Below, one piece after another: positions 24,999 to 33,327 of a stretch of DNA of 45,402 bases. A program made the translations under genes and the position numbers. Positions within the stretch are counted from its first letter, which is position 1. Each line of letters begins with the position of its first letter. The notes under the pieces are model-generated. The model had not been told where the DNA came from and did no database searches. It worked only from the letters and a program-made list of their open reading frames with translations. The stretch comes from Rickettsiales bacterium (GTDB lineage Bacteria; Pseudomonadota; Alphaproteobacteria; Rickettsiales; UBA1997), in the NCBI GenBank assembly GCA_005787525.1, contig SYAR01000033.1, positions 1-45,402 on the forward strand. The letters run 5' to 3'.

Positions 24999-27398
24999 TT
25001 ATAATTTTTTAGAATTTAAACGAAGCGAATTAATTACAACAAGCAAAGAAGAAGATGACATTGCGATGGCAGCAATTAATGGCACAACGTATCCAGCCAT
25101 GGCGAAGGGTAAGGCGAAAATGTTATAAATCAATGCCAAAATTAAATTTTGTTTCATGATTTTTAAAGTGCTTTTTGAATATAAAAAAATTGAAATAAGC
25201 GGATTAAGTTTTGAAGAATTTATGATAATATCGGCAATATTTTGTGAAATATCGATAGCCTTAGAAAACGATACGGAAACCGTTGATAAGGCTAATGAGG
25301 GAGCGTCGTTCAAGCCGTCACCAATCATCATAAATTTAATATTTTTAGCGTTTAATTCTTGTAAAATTTGGGCTTTTTCAAGTGGATTTTTTTGCCAATA
25401 AAATTTTTCAATTCCGGTTATTTTGGCGATTCTTCGCACTTCATTTTCATTGTCTCCCGAAAGTAAAATTATTTTTTTGTTAATTTTCTTTAAAAAATCA
25501 ACAACGATCTTGGCATCGCTTTTTAATTCATCGTCAAAAGTAAAAATTATTTTTTTATTATTAAAATTCATATAACATTTAAGATTGGCGGAAAATTCAG
25601 ATTGCGGATTTTGTAAAATTATTTGCGAATTTTCGTTATAAATTTTACAAAAATCTGCACTTCCCAAGAGCGCTTTTTTTTCTCCAAAATAAGCCTCTAA
25701 ACCATTGCCACTATATTCTTTAACCTCAACATTATCCAGCTCTCCATCAAAAGAATTGCAAAGCGATTGAGAAATTGGATGTTTGCTAAATTTTGCCATC
25801 GAGACGGCTATTTTTAAATAAAATTTTTCATCTTCGGAATTTAATTTTTTAATATTTTCATCTTCAATTTCGTAAATATTTTTAAGAATCGGTTTGCCAA
25901 TTGTAATGCTTCCGGTTTTGTCAAAAATAATATATTCAATGTTATTAATTTTTTCTAAAGACTCGCCATTTTTCATAATAATTCCGCGTTTTAAAAAATT
26001 GCTAATAGCAATGGTTTGGGCGATTGGAATGGCTAATGCCAAAGCACAAGGGCAGGTTATGATTAAAACCGCAGTAGCATTCATCAAGGCAATTTCCCAA
26101 TTGGATTTAAAATAAAAATACCAAAATATAAAAGTGATTAACGCTAAAATATGAATTATGGGAGTGTAATATTTAGAAAATTTATCGGCGATTCTTACAT
26201 AAATATTTTTTTTATTTTCGATGTTGCTGATTAAATTAATTATTTGCGACAAAACTCCATTTTGTGAATTTTTGGTAATTTTTATTTGAAGCGGAGAGCT
26301 TAGATTGATTGATCCGCCGTAAACCAAAGAATTTTTTTGAACTTTTTCGGGAATTGATTCTCCCGAAATTAATGAATTATCAATATGGCTTTGACCTTGA
26401 ATTACGATGCCATCGCAAGCAATTTTTTCTCCAACCGCAACGATTAAAATCATATTTTCACAAAGTTCTTTTATCGGCAAAACGCGAATTTTTTTGTCAA
26501 TTTCGACTCTGCCAAATCCAGCCTGAAGCATTGAAAATTCTGATGCGATATTAAAAGCTTTTTTACGCGCTTTAAAATCCAAATATCTGCCAATTAATAA
26601 AAAAAATACTAACATTACCGCCGAATCAAAATAAACATTTTGACCACCGCGAAAAGTTTGAATAATGCTTACAATTGATGCTAAAAAAATTGCAATTGAG
26701 ATTGGTAAATCCATATTTGGAAGCCTTAGACGCAATGATTTAAATGCCGAAATAAAAAAAATTCTTCCCGAGTAAATCAAAACCGGCAAAGCAATTATTG
26801 AAGATAACAAATGTAATAATTTGCGAGTGGCACCATTGATTTCAAAATTAGAATCGAACCATAATGGCAAAGAAAAAAGCATAATATTTCCCGCTCCAAA
26901 ACCAGCAACTGCTAACGATTTAAAAAGTTTATTATCGAATTTTTCTTCAATTTTATCTAAAATTTCTTGATCGGCGGGAAATAATTTATAGCCAATTTTG
27001 CTAATTAATTTTACTAAATCATTGCCATATTTTTTATCGCCAATCCATTTAATTCGTAAAGTTTTTTGTGTAAGATTTATTCTCGCATCAATCACGTTAC
27101 TTTGTTTTTTTAAAAGATTTTCAATGAGCCAAATGCAAGCTCCGCAATGAAGTCCCTGAACCATCAAATCAACTTGGCATTCATTATTTTGGGTAATCGA
27201 AATAAATTCCAAAATATCTAATTCATTTTCTAAATCTGGTTTTAAACTAAATTCTTTAGGGCTAATTATTCTGGAAATGTAATAATTTTCACAATTATTT
27301 TCTTGAATTATTTGGTAAGCAGATTGACAGCCATTGCAACAAAAATCTTTTTGATCCGCTTCAAGATTTTTTTCGCAATGGAGGCAATTATTGTTCAT
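24999..27398 (-). CDS. ccoI: cbb3 oxidase copper-delivery P-type ATPase CcoI/FixI
   Basis: A 799-residue P1B copper ATPase from the ATG at 27398; an earlier in-frame ATG at 27440 lies inside ccoH and is less likely. The N-terminal cysteine cluster holds Cys5, Cys8, Cys20, Cys21 and Cys24 (CLHC, CCNGC). An HMA-like domain carries GLHCGAC (Cys85, Cys88). The CPC copper site ITCPCALA lies at about 443-445, the phosphorylation motif DKTGS at about 492 and GDGLNDAP at about 691. The usual Thr after DKTG is Ser here. It overlaps ccoH by 11 nt and supplies copper to CcoN. The structural ccoNOQP genes are not in the window. Confidence 0.94.
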   Translation of the reverse strand: MNNNCLHCEKNLEADQKDFCCNGCQSAYQIIQENNCENYYISRIISPKEFSLKPDLENELDILEFISITQNNECQVDLMVQGLHCGACIWLIENLLKKQSNVIDARINLTQKTLRIKWIGDKKYGNDLVKLISKIGYKLFPADQEILDKIEEKFDNKLFKSLAVAGFGAGNIMLFSLPLWFDSNFEINGATRKLLHLLSSIIALPVLIYSGRIFFISAFKSLRLRLPNMDLPISIAIFLASIVSIIQTFRGGQNVYFDSAVMLVFFLLIGRYLDFKARKKAFNIASEFSMLQAGFGRVEIDKKIRVLPIKELCENMILIVAVGEKIACDGIVIQGQSHIDNSLISGESIPEKVQKNSLVYGGSINLSSPLQIKITKNSQNGVLSQIINLISNIENKKNIYVRIADKFSKYYTPIIHILALITFIFWYFYFKSNWEIALMNATAVLIITCPCALALAIPIAQTIAISNFLKRGIIMKNGESLEKINNIEYIIFDKTGSITIGKPILKNIYEIEDENIKKLNSEDEKFYLKIAVSMAKFSKHPISQSLCNSFDGELDNVEVKEYSGNGLEAYFGEKKALLGSADFCKIYNENSQIILQNPQSEFSANLKCYMNFNNKKIIFTFDDELKSDAKIVVDFLKKINKKIILLSGDNENEVRRIAKITGIEKFYWQKNPLEKAQILQELNAKNIKFMMIGDGLNDAPSLALSTVSVSFSKAIDISQNIADIIINSSKLNPLISIFLYSKSTLKIMKQNLILALIYNIFALPFAMAGYVVPLIAAIAMSSSSLLVVINSLRLNSKKL

Positions 27399-27939
27399 TT
27401 TTTTGAGGGTTTTCTTCGTTACTTTTATTTGAGGAGACATTTACAAATCTAACGTCTTGAGCAACAAATTCTTCATTTGAAACCGCAGTTTCAATTTCCC
27501 AATCACCATTTTTGCTAAGATTAATGCTCGCTCGGCGAAAAATTCTATCACTATTTTGGGCATTAATGCTAAAATCATATTTAGGATCAGGCTTGTATCT
27601 TAAAGTATAAATTACCTTTAAATCTGCAATAAAATTATCATTTTTATCTTTAATAAAAGTTTCAATATCAAAGCTATTGCCAACCCCAGATCTTGTTATA
27701 GTTGAAATCTCAATTCCAAGTTTTTTTTGTTCCTCAACTTTTTTTAAAATTTTATTATAATCGAGACCTTTTTTATAAGAATTTTCAGTAAAAAGACCGC
27801 GCCAAGTTTTGTTGGCAACAACTACATAAGTAATGTTAACAGCTAGAACAATAAGGAACGCGCCAAAAATAAAATATGGCCAATAAATTTTAAAACCAAA
27901 ATTAAATTTACTAAATTTATTAAATTTCATAAAAATCAA
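27388..27939 (-). CDS. ccoH: cbb3 oxidase maturation protein CcoH/FixH
   Basis: A 183-residue protein with one N-terminal membrane helix (WPYFIFGAFLIVLAVNITYVVVA, about 20-42). A periplasmic FixH domain follows, including the family-typical run after the helix around GLDYNKILKKVEEQK. CcoH stabilises cbb3 assembly. A second Met at residue 4 is an alternative start. It overlaps ccoI by 11 nt, giving the order ccoH-ccoI-ccoS. Confidence 0.9.
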   Translation of the reverse strand: MIFMKFNKFSKFNFGFKIYWPYFIFGAFLIVLAVNITYVVVANKTWRGLFTENSYKKGLDYNKILKKVEEQKKLGIEISTITRSGVGNSFDIETFIKDKNDNFIADLKVIYTLRYKPDPKYDFSINAQNSDRIFRRASINLSKNGDWEIETAVSNEEFVAQDVRFVNVSSNKSNEENPQKNEQ

Positions 27940-27951
27940 AATTCAAGTTTA

Positions 27952-28323
27952 TTAAATTCTTTTAAAGCAGAATTTTAAATCATTATAAATTTTTTTATAA
28001 TCAACTTCAACTATTTGTTTTTTAGCGATTATAACATAGTCATGATGATTTTTGGCGATTTCAGAAGCGATTGATTTTGTTGCTTCGCGAATTCTTCTTT
28101 TAATCAGATTTCTTTCGCATGAAGATTTGCTTACAACCTTTGAAACCGTAGTACCAACTCGGCAAAAATCTTGAAGATTTTTGCCAGATTTATTATCGAA
28201 TAAATGTTTTGGTGAAGTTTTGGATTCGGTTAAAATTAGACTATTGCTATGATATTTTTTGCAATAGTTTTTGATGTTTTTGAATTCCGCTGATTTTTTG
28301 ATTGTCAAAATTTTAAGAGTCAT
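27952..28323 (-). CDS. rnpA: Ribonuclease P protein component
   Basis: A 123-residue basic protein that assists the RNase P RNA in removing tRNA leaders. The signature CERNLIKRRIREA (about 65-77) is the conserved RNxxKRxxR helix. It lies directly after rpmH, the usual bacterial order. The RNase P RNA gene is not seen in the window. Downstream comes ccoH instead of the usual yidD/yidC. Confidence 0.94.
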   Translation of the reverse strand: MTLKILTIKKSAEFKNIKNYCKKYHSNSLILTESKTSPKHLFDNKSGKNLQDFCRVGTTVSKVVSKSSCERNLIKRRIREATKSIASEIAKNHHDYVIIAKKQIVEVDYKKIYNDLKFCFKRI

Positions 28324-28354
28324 ATTTTTAAATCTTGACCTTTGAATCTAAAAT

Positions 28355-28498
28355 TTAACTATCGGAAACTGTTAAGCATGAGCGACCTTTGGCACGACGA
28401 CGAGCCAAAACTCTTCTACCACCAACTGTTGCCATTCTTGATCTAAAACCATGTCTTCTTTTGCGAACAATTTTGCTTGGTTGCCAAGTTCTTTTCAT
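28355..28498 (-). CDS. rpmH: 50S ribosomal protein L34
   Basis: A short 47-residue gene read directly from the sequence. It starts [18 protein letters not shown] and continues [19 protein letters not shown], the highly conserved L34 pattern. It ends about 30 nt before rnpA. The C-terminal extension SCLTVSDS is slightly longer than in many species. Confidence 0.97.
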   Translation of the reverse strand: MKRTWQPSKIVRKRRHGFRSRMATVGGRRVLARRRAKGRSCLTVSDS

Positions 28499-28534
28499 AA
28501 AAAATTAAGTAATTGAAATTATTAACGAAAAATT

Positions 28535-28563
28535 ATTTTATACAAAGCTCTTTTTAAAAGCAA
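28535..28563 (-). promoter_or_regulatory. Likely sigma70 promoter of rpmH-rnpA
   Basis: On the minus strand TTGCTT and TAAAAT are separated by 17 nt, with the -10 about 37 nt before the rpmH ATG. Confidence 0.5.
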
Positions 28564-28574
28564 TAGTCTAAAAA

Positions 28575-28925
28575 TTATTTTATGGCAATGTTTTTGGTGT
28601 CAACCAAAATAATTCTGGGTTGAAAATTTTTTGCCTCCTCAATTGACATGATTCCGTAAGCAATAATGATTACCGGATCATTGATTTGAACTTTTCTCGC
28701 CGCCGCACCATTAATTTTAATTTCACCAGAATCTTTTGGTGCTTTGATTGCGTAGGTTGTAAATCTTTCGCCGTTATTTATATTTAAAACATCGACCATT
28801 TCATTCTCCAAAATTCCCGACATTTTAAGTAAAGTTTCGTCAATTGAGATTGAGCCCTCGTAATTTAAATCGGCTTGAGTGACATAAGCCCGATGAATTT
28901 TGGCTCGCATTAAAGTAATTTGCAT
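28575..28925 (-). CDS. panD: Aspartate 1-decarboxylase
   Basis: A 116-residue pyruvoyl enzyme making beta-alanine for pantothenate. The self-cleavage site is Gly24-Ser25 in NYEGSISID. Lys9, the NGERF segment and NGAAARKV are conserved. It is made as a proenzyme that splits into alpha and beta chains. It complements coaBC at 16040 in coenzyme A supply. Confidence 0.96.
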   Translation of the reverse strand: MQITLMRAKIHRAYVTQADLNYEGSISIDETLLKMSGILENEMVDVLNINNGERFTTYAIKAPKDSGEIKINGAAARKVQINDPVIIIAYGIMSIEEAKNFQPRIILVDTKNIAIK

Positions 28926-28962
28926 AAATTTATTATTTATTTTTATAAGATAAAATTTTTAA

Positions 28963-29418
28963 TTAATGATGAGTTTTATAAAGACTCAAGGCTCTATTTT
29001 CAAAGGCTTTCATCATTTTTTGAGTCGCCAAAGAAAAAATAGTACCAAGCATTTTTCCAAGTAAAATCGAATTAAATTCAAATTCCAAAAAAAATTCTAC
29101 TTGAGTTTTTTTGTGCTCAATTTCGGTAATTTTCCATTGATTTATTAAGCTTTTAAATGGACCTTTAATGGCTTTAGCTTCAACAAAATATTCGCTTGGA
29201 GACTTTTGTAAAAAAACTACATCGGAAGTATATTTTTCAAAAATATTTTTAAAATTTATTAACAATTCAGCTTGAATATTTGAGACGGAAATATGTTTTG
29301 ATATTTGAGCATTTTTGCACCAAGGTAAAAATTGCGGATAGCTTTCAACATCAACGACTAAATCGTAAATTTCTTTAGCGGAAAAATTCATAATTTTAGT
29401 TTCTACAATTTTTGGCAT
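28963..29418 (-). CDS. START-domain protein of the RatA/Coq10 family
   Basis: A 151-residue polyketide-cyclase/START-like protein. The opening FSAKEIYDLVVDVESYPQFLPWCKNA is the family signature. The rest forms the helix-grip fold, including GPFKSLINQWKI. In alphaproteobacteria and mitochondria the family binds coenzyme Q precursors and supports respiration (Coq10). The E. coli homologue RatA was described as a toxin. A quinone role is more likely here. It lies 2 nt after ffh. Confidence 0.88.
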   Translation of the reverse strand: MPKIVETKIMNFSAKEIYDLVVDVESYPQFLPWCKNAQISKHISVSNIQAELLINFKNIFEKYTSDVVFLQKSPSEYFVEAKAIKGPFKSLINQWKITEIEHKKTQVEFFLEFEFNSILLGKMLGTIFSLATQKMMKAFENRALSLYKTHH

Positions 29419-29420
29419 AA

Positions 29421-30767
29421 TTATTCGAATTGTTTATTTTTCATCATTTCTTCCATTTTTCTTGGATCGATTTTTCCAAATTTCCCCATCATTTTTTGCA
29501 TCATTTTATATTTTTTCATCAAGCGATTAACCTCTTGAATATTTGATCCCGCCCCATTGGCAATTCTATGTTTACGCGATGAATTTAAAATTTCAGGATT
29601 TTGCCTTTCTTTTTTTGTCATCGCCAAAATAAGTGCCTCTTGAATTTTGATTTCTTTTTCAATATGCGTCATATTTTTAAGCTGTTCCTTCAAGGCTCCC
29701 GCCCCTGGAAGTAAATTTAAAATTGAACTCATTCCGCCCATTTTACGCATATTTTTTATTTGACTTAAAATGTCGTTAAAATCAACTTTGCCTTGTTTAA
29801 ATTTCTTGGCAGTTTTTTCCATTTCATTGTTGTCAAAAATTTCTTGAGCCTTCTCCACCAAAGATACTACGTCGCCCATTCCAACGATTCTTGAAGCGAT
29901 TCTAGTTGGATTAAATTCTTCGAGATCTTCTAGTTTCTCGCCGACGCCAATAAATTTGATTGGACAATTAGTCGAGGCTTTCATGGTGAGTGCGGAACCG
30001 CCACGAGCGTCGCCATCAAGCCTTGTTAAAATTACGCCCGTAAGGGGCAAAGTTTCTTTAAAATTTTGGGCAACATTGACGGCATCTTGACCAATCATGG
30101 CGTCGACCACTAATAAAATTTCTTTGGCATCAACTTTTTTGTTAATTTCGATTAACTCATTCATCATTTCGGCATTGATCGAGGTGCGTCCCGCACTATC
30201 CAGAATTAATACGTCATAACCACCTTCGATGGCTTTTTTCTTGGCATTTTGCGCTAAAATTTCCGGTTTTAAATTGGCGTCAAAATTGGCAAAATCAACG
30301 TTAATTTTTTGCGATAAAATTTTAAGTTGATCGGCCGCGGCGGGGCGATATGTGTCGAGCGATGCCAATAAAACTTTTTTATGATTTTTATTTTTTAAAC
30401 GCAAAGCCAATTTACCCGAAGTGGTAGTTTTACCGGCACCTTGTAATCCAACCATCAATAAAATTACCGGCGGATTTGAAGCAAAATCAATTTCGGCTTT
30501 TTCGCTTCCTAATAATTTTATTAATTCATCATTAACAATTTTTATAATCATCTGACCAGCGGAAACACTTGAAACAACTTGTTTGCCGATCGCTTCATTT
30601 TTAACTTGTTCGATAAAATTTTTGGCAACCGGAAGCGAAACATCCGCCTCCAAAAGAGCGATGCGAATTTCACGTAAAGTCGATGTTAAATCATCTTCGG
30701 AGATAAATTTTTTTCCAGAAATTTGGCTAAAAATTTTAGTAATTTTTTGTGAAAAATTGTCAAACAT
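29421..30767 (-). CDS. ffh: Signal recognition particle protein Ffh
   Basis: A 448-residue SRP54 GTPase. The N domain (about 1-85) precedes the G domain, with G1 GLQGAGKTT at about 107-115, DTYRPAAADQL, DSAGR and TRLDGDARGG. The methionine-rich M domain (about 320-448) includes MMQKMMGKFG and binds signal peptides and 4.5S RNA. It overlaps the ybgC gene by eight bases. The SRP RNA gene is not seen in the window. Confidence 0.96.
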   Translation of the reverse strand: MFDNFSQKITKIFSQISGKKFISEDDLTSTLREIRIALLEADVSLPVAKNFIEQVKNEAIGKQVVSSVSAGQMIIKIVNDELIKLLGSEKAEIDFASNPPVILLMVGLQGAGKTTTSGKLALRLKNKNHKKVLLASLDTYRPAAADQLKILSQKINVDFANFDANLKPEILAQNAKKKAIEGGYDVLILDSAGRTSINAEMMNELIEINKKVDAKEILLVVDAMIGQDAVNVAQNFKETLPLTGVILTRLDGDARGGSALTMKASTNCPIKFIGVGEKLEDLEEFNPTRIASRIVGMGDVVSLVEKAQEIFDNNEMEKTAKKFKQGKVDFNDILSQIKNMRKMGGMSSILNLLPGAGALKEQLKNMTHIEKEIKIQEALILAMTKKERQNPEILNSSRKHRIANGAGSNIQEVNRLMKKYKMMQKMMGKFGKIDPRKMEEMMKNKQFE

Positions 30768-31152
30768 TGAGTAAATCTTTTAAGTTTTGTGAAATTTTAT
30801 TAGGCTTTAATTTTTCCAAATTAATGCAAGCCAAATCTACATTTAATGTTGATAAGATTTTCTTATCAATTTTAATTTCTTGATAAATTTTAATTATAGT
30901 GAAAGAAAATTCTTTTATCTCAACACTCACTTCAATTTCATTGTCTAAAATTGCTGGCGAAATATATTCAATTTCGCAACGGCGAACCACAAATCCAACT
31001 TTTTCTTCCTTGGCTAATTTTTGTTGCGAAATGCCTTTGGCTCTAAGAAAATCGGTGCGAGCTCTTTCGTAAAATTTAAGATAATTCGCATAATAAACAA
31101 TGCCACCCGCATCGGTATCTTCAAAATAAATTCGATATTTAAAATTATTCAT
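30760..31152 (-). CDS. ybgC: Acyl-CoA thioesterase YbgC (Tol-Pal associated)
   Basis: A 130-residue hot-dog-fold thioesterase. Near the N-terminus IYFEDTDAGGIVYYANYLKF carries the catalytic Asp14 and the 4HBT signature; FYERARTDFL follows. The ATG at 31152, overlapping the queD stop, gives the normal family length. An upstream frame reaching 31206 would lie inside queD. In many bacteria the gene precedes tolQ, but here it sits between queD and ffh. Confidence 0.9.
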   Translation of the reverse strand: MNNFKYRIYFEDTDAGGIVYYANYLKFYERARTDFLRAKGISQQKLAKEEKVGFVVRRCEIEYISPAILDNEIEVSVEIKEFSFTIIKIYQEIKIDKKILSTLNVDLACINLEKLKPNKISQNLKDLLNV

Positions 31153-31576
31153 GAGATTCGTTAATTTGTGCCGAACAATTTGGCGTTTCGTGAACTTTAA
31201 TGCCAACGCATTTTATCGGATAATTTGCAAAAAGTTGTGGGCAAATATCTTTAAGTAAATGTTTGGCGATGTTTTCAGCTGTAGGATTTTCAGCCATATA
31301 ATAAATTTTTTGACCAGTAATTTTAGAAATATTTTCGCCTAAATTTTTATCTTTTTCATTTAAAATTGTGGTGTGATCGAAATTGTCATCGATCCATTTT
31401 CCCAGAACTTCACGAATCACTCCAAAATCAATAACGCGACCGATTTTATCAAGTTCATTCGCCCCAAAACTAGCTTCCACCACATAGCGATGACCATGTA
31501 ACATTTTGCATTTACTTTCATGCTCCATAACGCGATGAGCACTGTCAAATTCAAGTCTACGAGTACAAATTATCAT
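31145..31576 (-). CDS. queD: 6-carboxy-5,6,7,8-tetrahydropterin synthase QueD
   Basis: A 143-residue enzyme of the 6-pyruvoyltetrahydropterin synthase family, for queuosine and 7-deazaguanine synthesis. The zinc ligands are His14 (SAHRV), His27 and His29 (LHGHRY). Cys23 fits the catalytic C-x3-HGH pattern. The charge-relay residues lie in FDHTT and HETPN. It is the first gene of the queD-ybgC-ffh overlap chain. Other queuosine genes are not in the window. Confidence 0.9.
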   Translation of the reverse strand: MIICTRRLEFDSAHRVMEHESKCKMLHGHRYVVEASFGANELDKIGRVIDFGVIREVLGKWIDDNFDHTTILNEKDKNLGENISKITGQKIYYMAENPTAENIAKHLLKDICPQLFANYPIKCVGIKVHETPNCSAQINESHE

Positions 31577-31652
31577 TAAATAAATATTTGTTTTGAAATT
31601 TTTTTTGTTAATAATAATATGTTAAATCAACAATTTCAACCTTTTAGAATTT

Positions 31653-31979
31653 ATGCAAGAAATTATCGATAAACTTAAATTTAATGAAGCGGGACTTATC
31701 CCAGCGGTTGCTCAAGATGTAAATAGTAAAGAAGTTTTAATGTTGGCGTGGATGAATCTCGAAAGTATTCAAGCAACAATCTCTAGTGGTTATGCTACAT
31801 ATTATTCACGTTCACGCAAAAATTTATGGAAAAAAGGCGACATTTCGGGGCATTTGCAAAAAATTATTAATATCACCGCTGATTGCGATTTTGATTGTAT
31901 TTTATTGGAAGTTGAACAAACGGGAAATGCTTGTCATACAGGTGCCAAGACCTGTTTTTTTAATAAAATAATTTCATAA
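31653..31979 (+). CDS. hisI: Phosphoribosyl-AMP cyclohydrolase
   Basis: A 108-residue metalloenzyme of histidine synthesis (opens the adenine ring of PR-AMP). It shows LMLAWMNLES, YYSRSRKNLWKKG, the magnesium site ADCDFDCI and the zinc Cys motif GNACHTGAKTCFF. It is monofunctional, without the HisE pyrophosphohydrolase part. It stands alone, with no other his genes near. Confidence 0.96.
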   Translation: MQEIIDKLKFNEAGLIPAVAQDVNSKEVLMLAWMNLESIQATISSGYATYYSRSRKNLWKKGDISGHLQKIINITADCDFDCILLEVEQTGNACHTGAKTCFFNKIIS

Positions 31980-32025
31980 TAATTTTTTTGTTTGAATTTA
32001 TTATCAAATTATTAATTAAAATTTT

Positions 32026-32733
32026 TTAAAATAAATTTAGATTTTTTAACTTTTCAATCAAAATATTATTGAACAATTCTTTATCACTAAGATGAGGGGC
32101 GTGACCGCAATTATTAAAAATATGTAATTCAAAATTTTTAATTCTTTCGGCAAAATATTTTGATTGTGAATTATGAACCACCATGTCGCCAGCACCAATA
32201 TAGAAAAGGGTTTGGGGTATATTGGTAAAATCAAAATCAAAGAATGAAAAATCTTTTAATTCTTGAAGCCAAGTTAGTAATTTTTGATTATTTTCATCGC
32301 TGATTTCAAGATTTTTAATAATTTGTGATTTATTTTTATCATTCATTATCGACAAAATCGAAAATTTTTTTAAAGTGGCGTCGGGGGCTTGAGAAAAATT
32401 ATTGAAAAAATCGTGATATGTTTTTAGCGACATGCCAGCGCAAATCCTGTCATCTTTTACCATTTGGAAAGGTGAGGCTATTAAAACCAATAATTTAGGA
32501 TTAAAAATTTTATTTTGAGTCAGGCGAAGAGCGATTTGACCCCCCAGACTCCAGCCCACAATAACATCAGGATTTGGCGGGAATTGACAAAAATCTTTCA
32601 AATTTGAGAATCCTGCGAATGAAGAATAATTTAAAGAAGAGATCTCAAACTTTTCTAAAATATTTTCAGAAAAGTTTGATTCAAGAGATTTAAAATTTTG
32701 ACCCCAACCTGACAAACAAAGGATTGAACTCAC
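32026..32733 (-). CDS. Alpha/beta-hydrolase, BioH-like
   Basis: A 235-residue serine hydrolase. The opening ILCLSGWGQNFKSLES resembles the oxyanion region of BioH. The nucleophile elbow GWSLGG places Ser62. An acidic residue near GAGDMVVH (about 184) and a His in NNCGHAPHL (about 211) complete the triad. BioH releases pimeloyl-ACP for biotin synthesis, and the spacing and length fit that family. Without other bio genes nearby the substrate remains inference. Confidence 0.75.
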   Translation of the reverse strand: MSSILCLSGWGQNFKSLESNFSENILEKFEISSLNYSSFAGFSNLKDFCQFPPNPDVIVGWSLGGQIALRLTQNKIFNPKLLVLIASPFQMVKDDRICAGMSLKTYHDFFNNFSQAPDATLKKFSILSIMNDKNKSQIIKNLEISDENNQKLLTWLQELKDFSFFDFDFTNIPQTLFYIGAGDMVVHNSQSKYFAERIKNFELHIFNNCGHAPHLSDKELFNNILIEKLKNLNLF

Positions 32734-32748
32734 TTTGATTATTTGTTT

Positions 32749-33027
32749 TTATTCTTGAGTTTTTTTGGTTTCGGTGTCGAAATCAAAATCAAATTTACTT
32801 TTAAATTTATTAACTCTTTCGTTGTTGGCGTTGATGAATCCTTGATTTTTATTATCTTGCCACGCTGGATGATTTTTTGGATCGACATCGAGAGTTAAAG
32901 TGCTTTCTTCCTTTCCCCAAGAAGTAAGAACTTGGAACTTTGTTCCATCGGTCATTACAACATTTATCAAATGTTGTTTTGGATTTAAGCCCTCTAAAGG
33001 AGCTTTTTGTGTTTTAGCTACTGACAT
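32749..33027 (-). CDS. rpmE: 50S ribosomal protein L31
   Basis: A 92-residue L31 homologue. It shows HLINVVMTDGTKFQVLTSW and LTLDVDPKNHPAW, which match the L31 core. An N-terminal extension of about 15 residues precedes it and the C-terminus is acidic. The zinc-binding CxxC of some L31 proteins is absent, as in many alphaproteobacteria. It lies 15 nt before the BioH-like gene. Confidence 0.9.
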   Translation of the reverse strand: MSVAKTQKAPLEGLNPKQHLINVVMTDGTKFQVLTSWGKEESTLTLDVDPKNHPAWQDNKNQGFINANNERVNKFKSKFDFDFDTETKKTQE

Positions 33028-33327
33028 TGATTTGTAAATAATTGATTATCTAATTTTCACCATATTAGAAATTTTGAAAAATTTTGTCAATAACATTGAT
33101 TTGTTAAAATTAATTTTTTCTCATAGAGATTAGTTTTATAAACCAAAAATATAATTTGATTAAATAATATTGACATTTTTCCCAACATATAATATTGTTA
33201 GTTTATTACCTATAAAAATAATAAAATTAGGGAGCGAGAAAACAAAAGCTTGCGAGAAATTGATGTAAAATATATAACTAACTTTTAATTTCTGTGGTTT
33301 TATAAATCACAATAAACAAAAATTTTA
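33028..33327. other. AT-rich intergenic region between divergent rpmE and M23 peptidase genes
   Basis: This is 300 bp without a credible gene. It should contain promoters for both divergent genes. TTGACA at 33170-33175 followed after 17 nt by TATTGT at 33193-33198 is the best candidate for the peptidase gene. A better-looking TATAAT at 33188 is only 12 nt from TTGACA, too close to pair with it. No RNA gene is recognised. Confidence 0.5.

Noticed and set aside
27399-27440. A longer start for ccoI at 27440
   Set aside because: It lies deep inside ccoH and adds a Lys/Thr-rich segment foreign to the family. The ATG at 27398 directly precedes the conserved Cys cluster.
31153-31206. A longer start for ybgC reaching 31206
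   Set aside because: The extra 18 residues lie wholly inside queD. The ATG at 31152 gives the family N-terminus and a stop-start overlap.
33170-33193. TTGACA with TATAAT as a consensus promoter
   Set aside because: The spacing is only 12 nt, too short for sigma70. A weaker TATTGT at 17 nt is the only workable partner.
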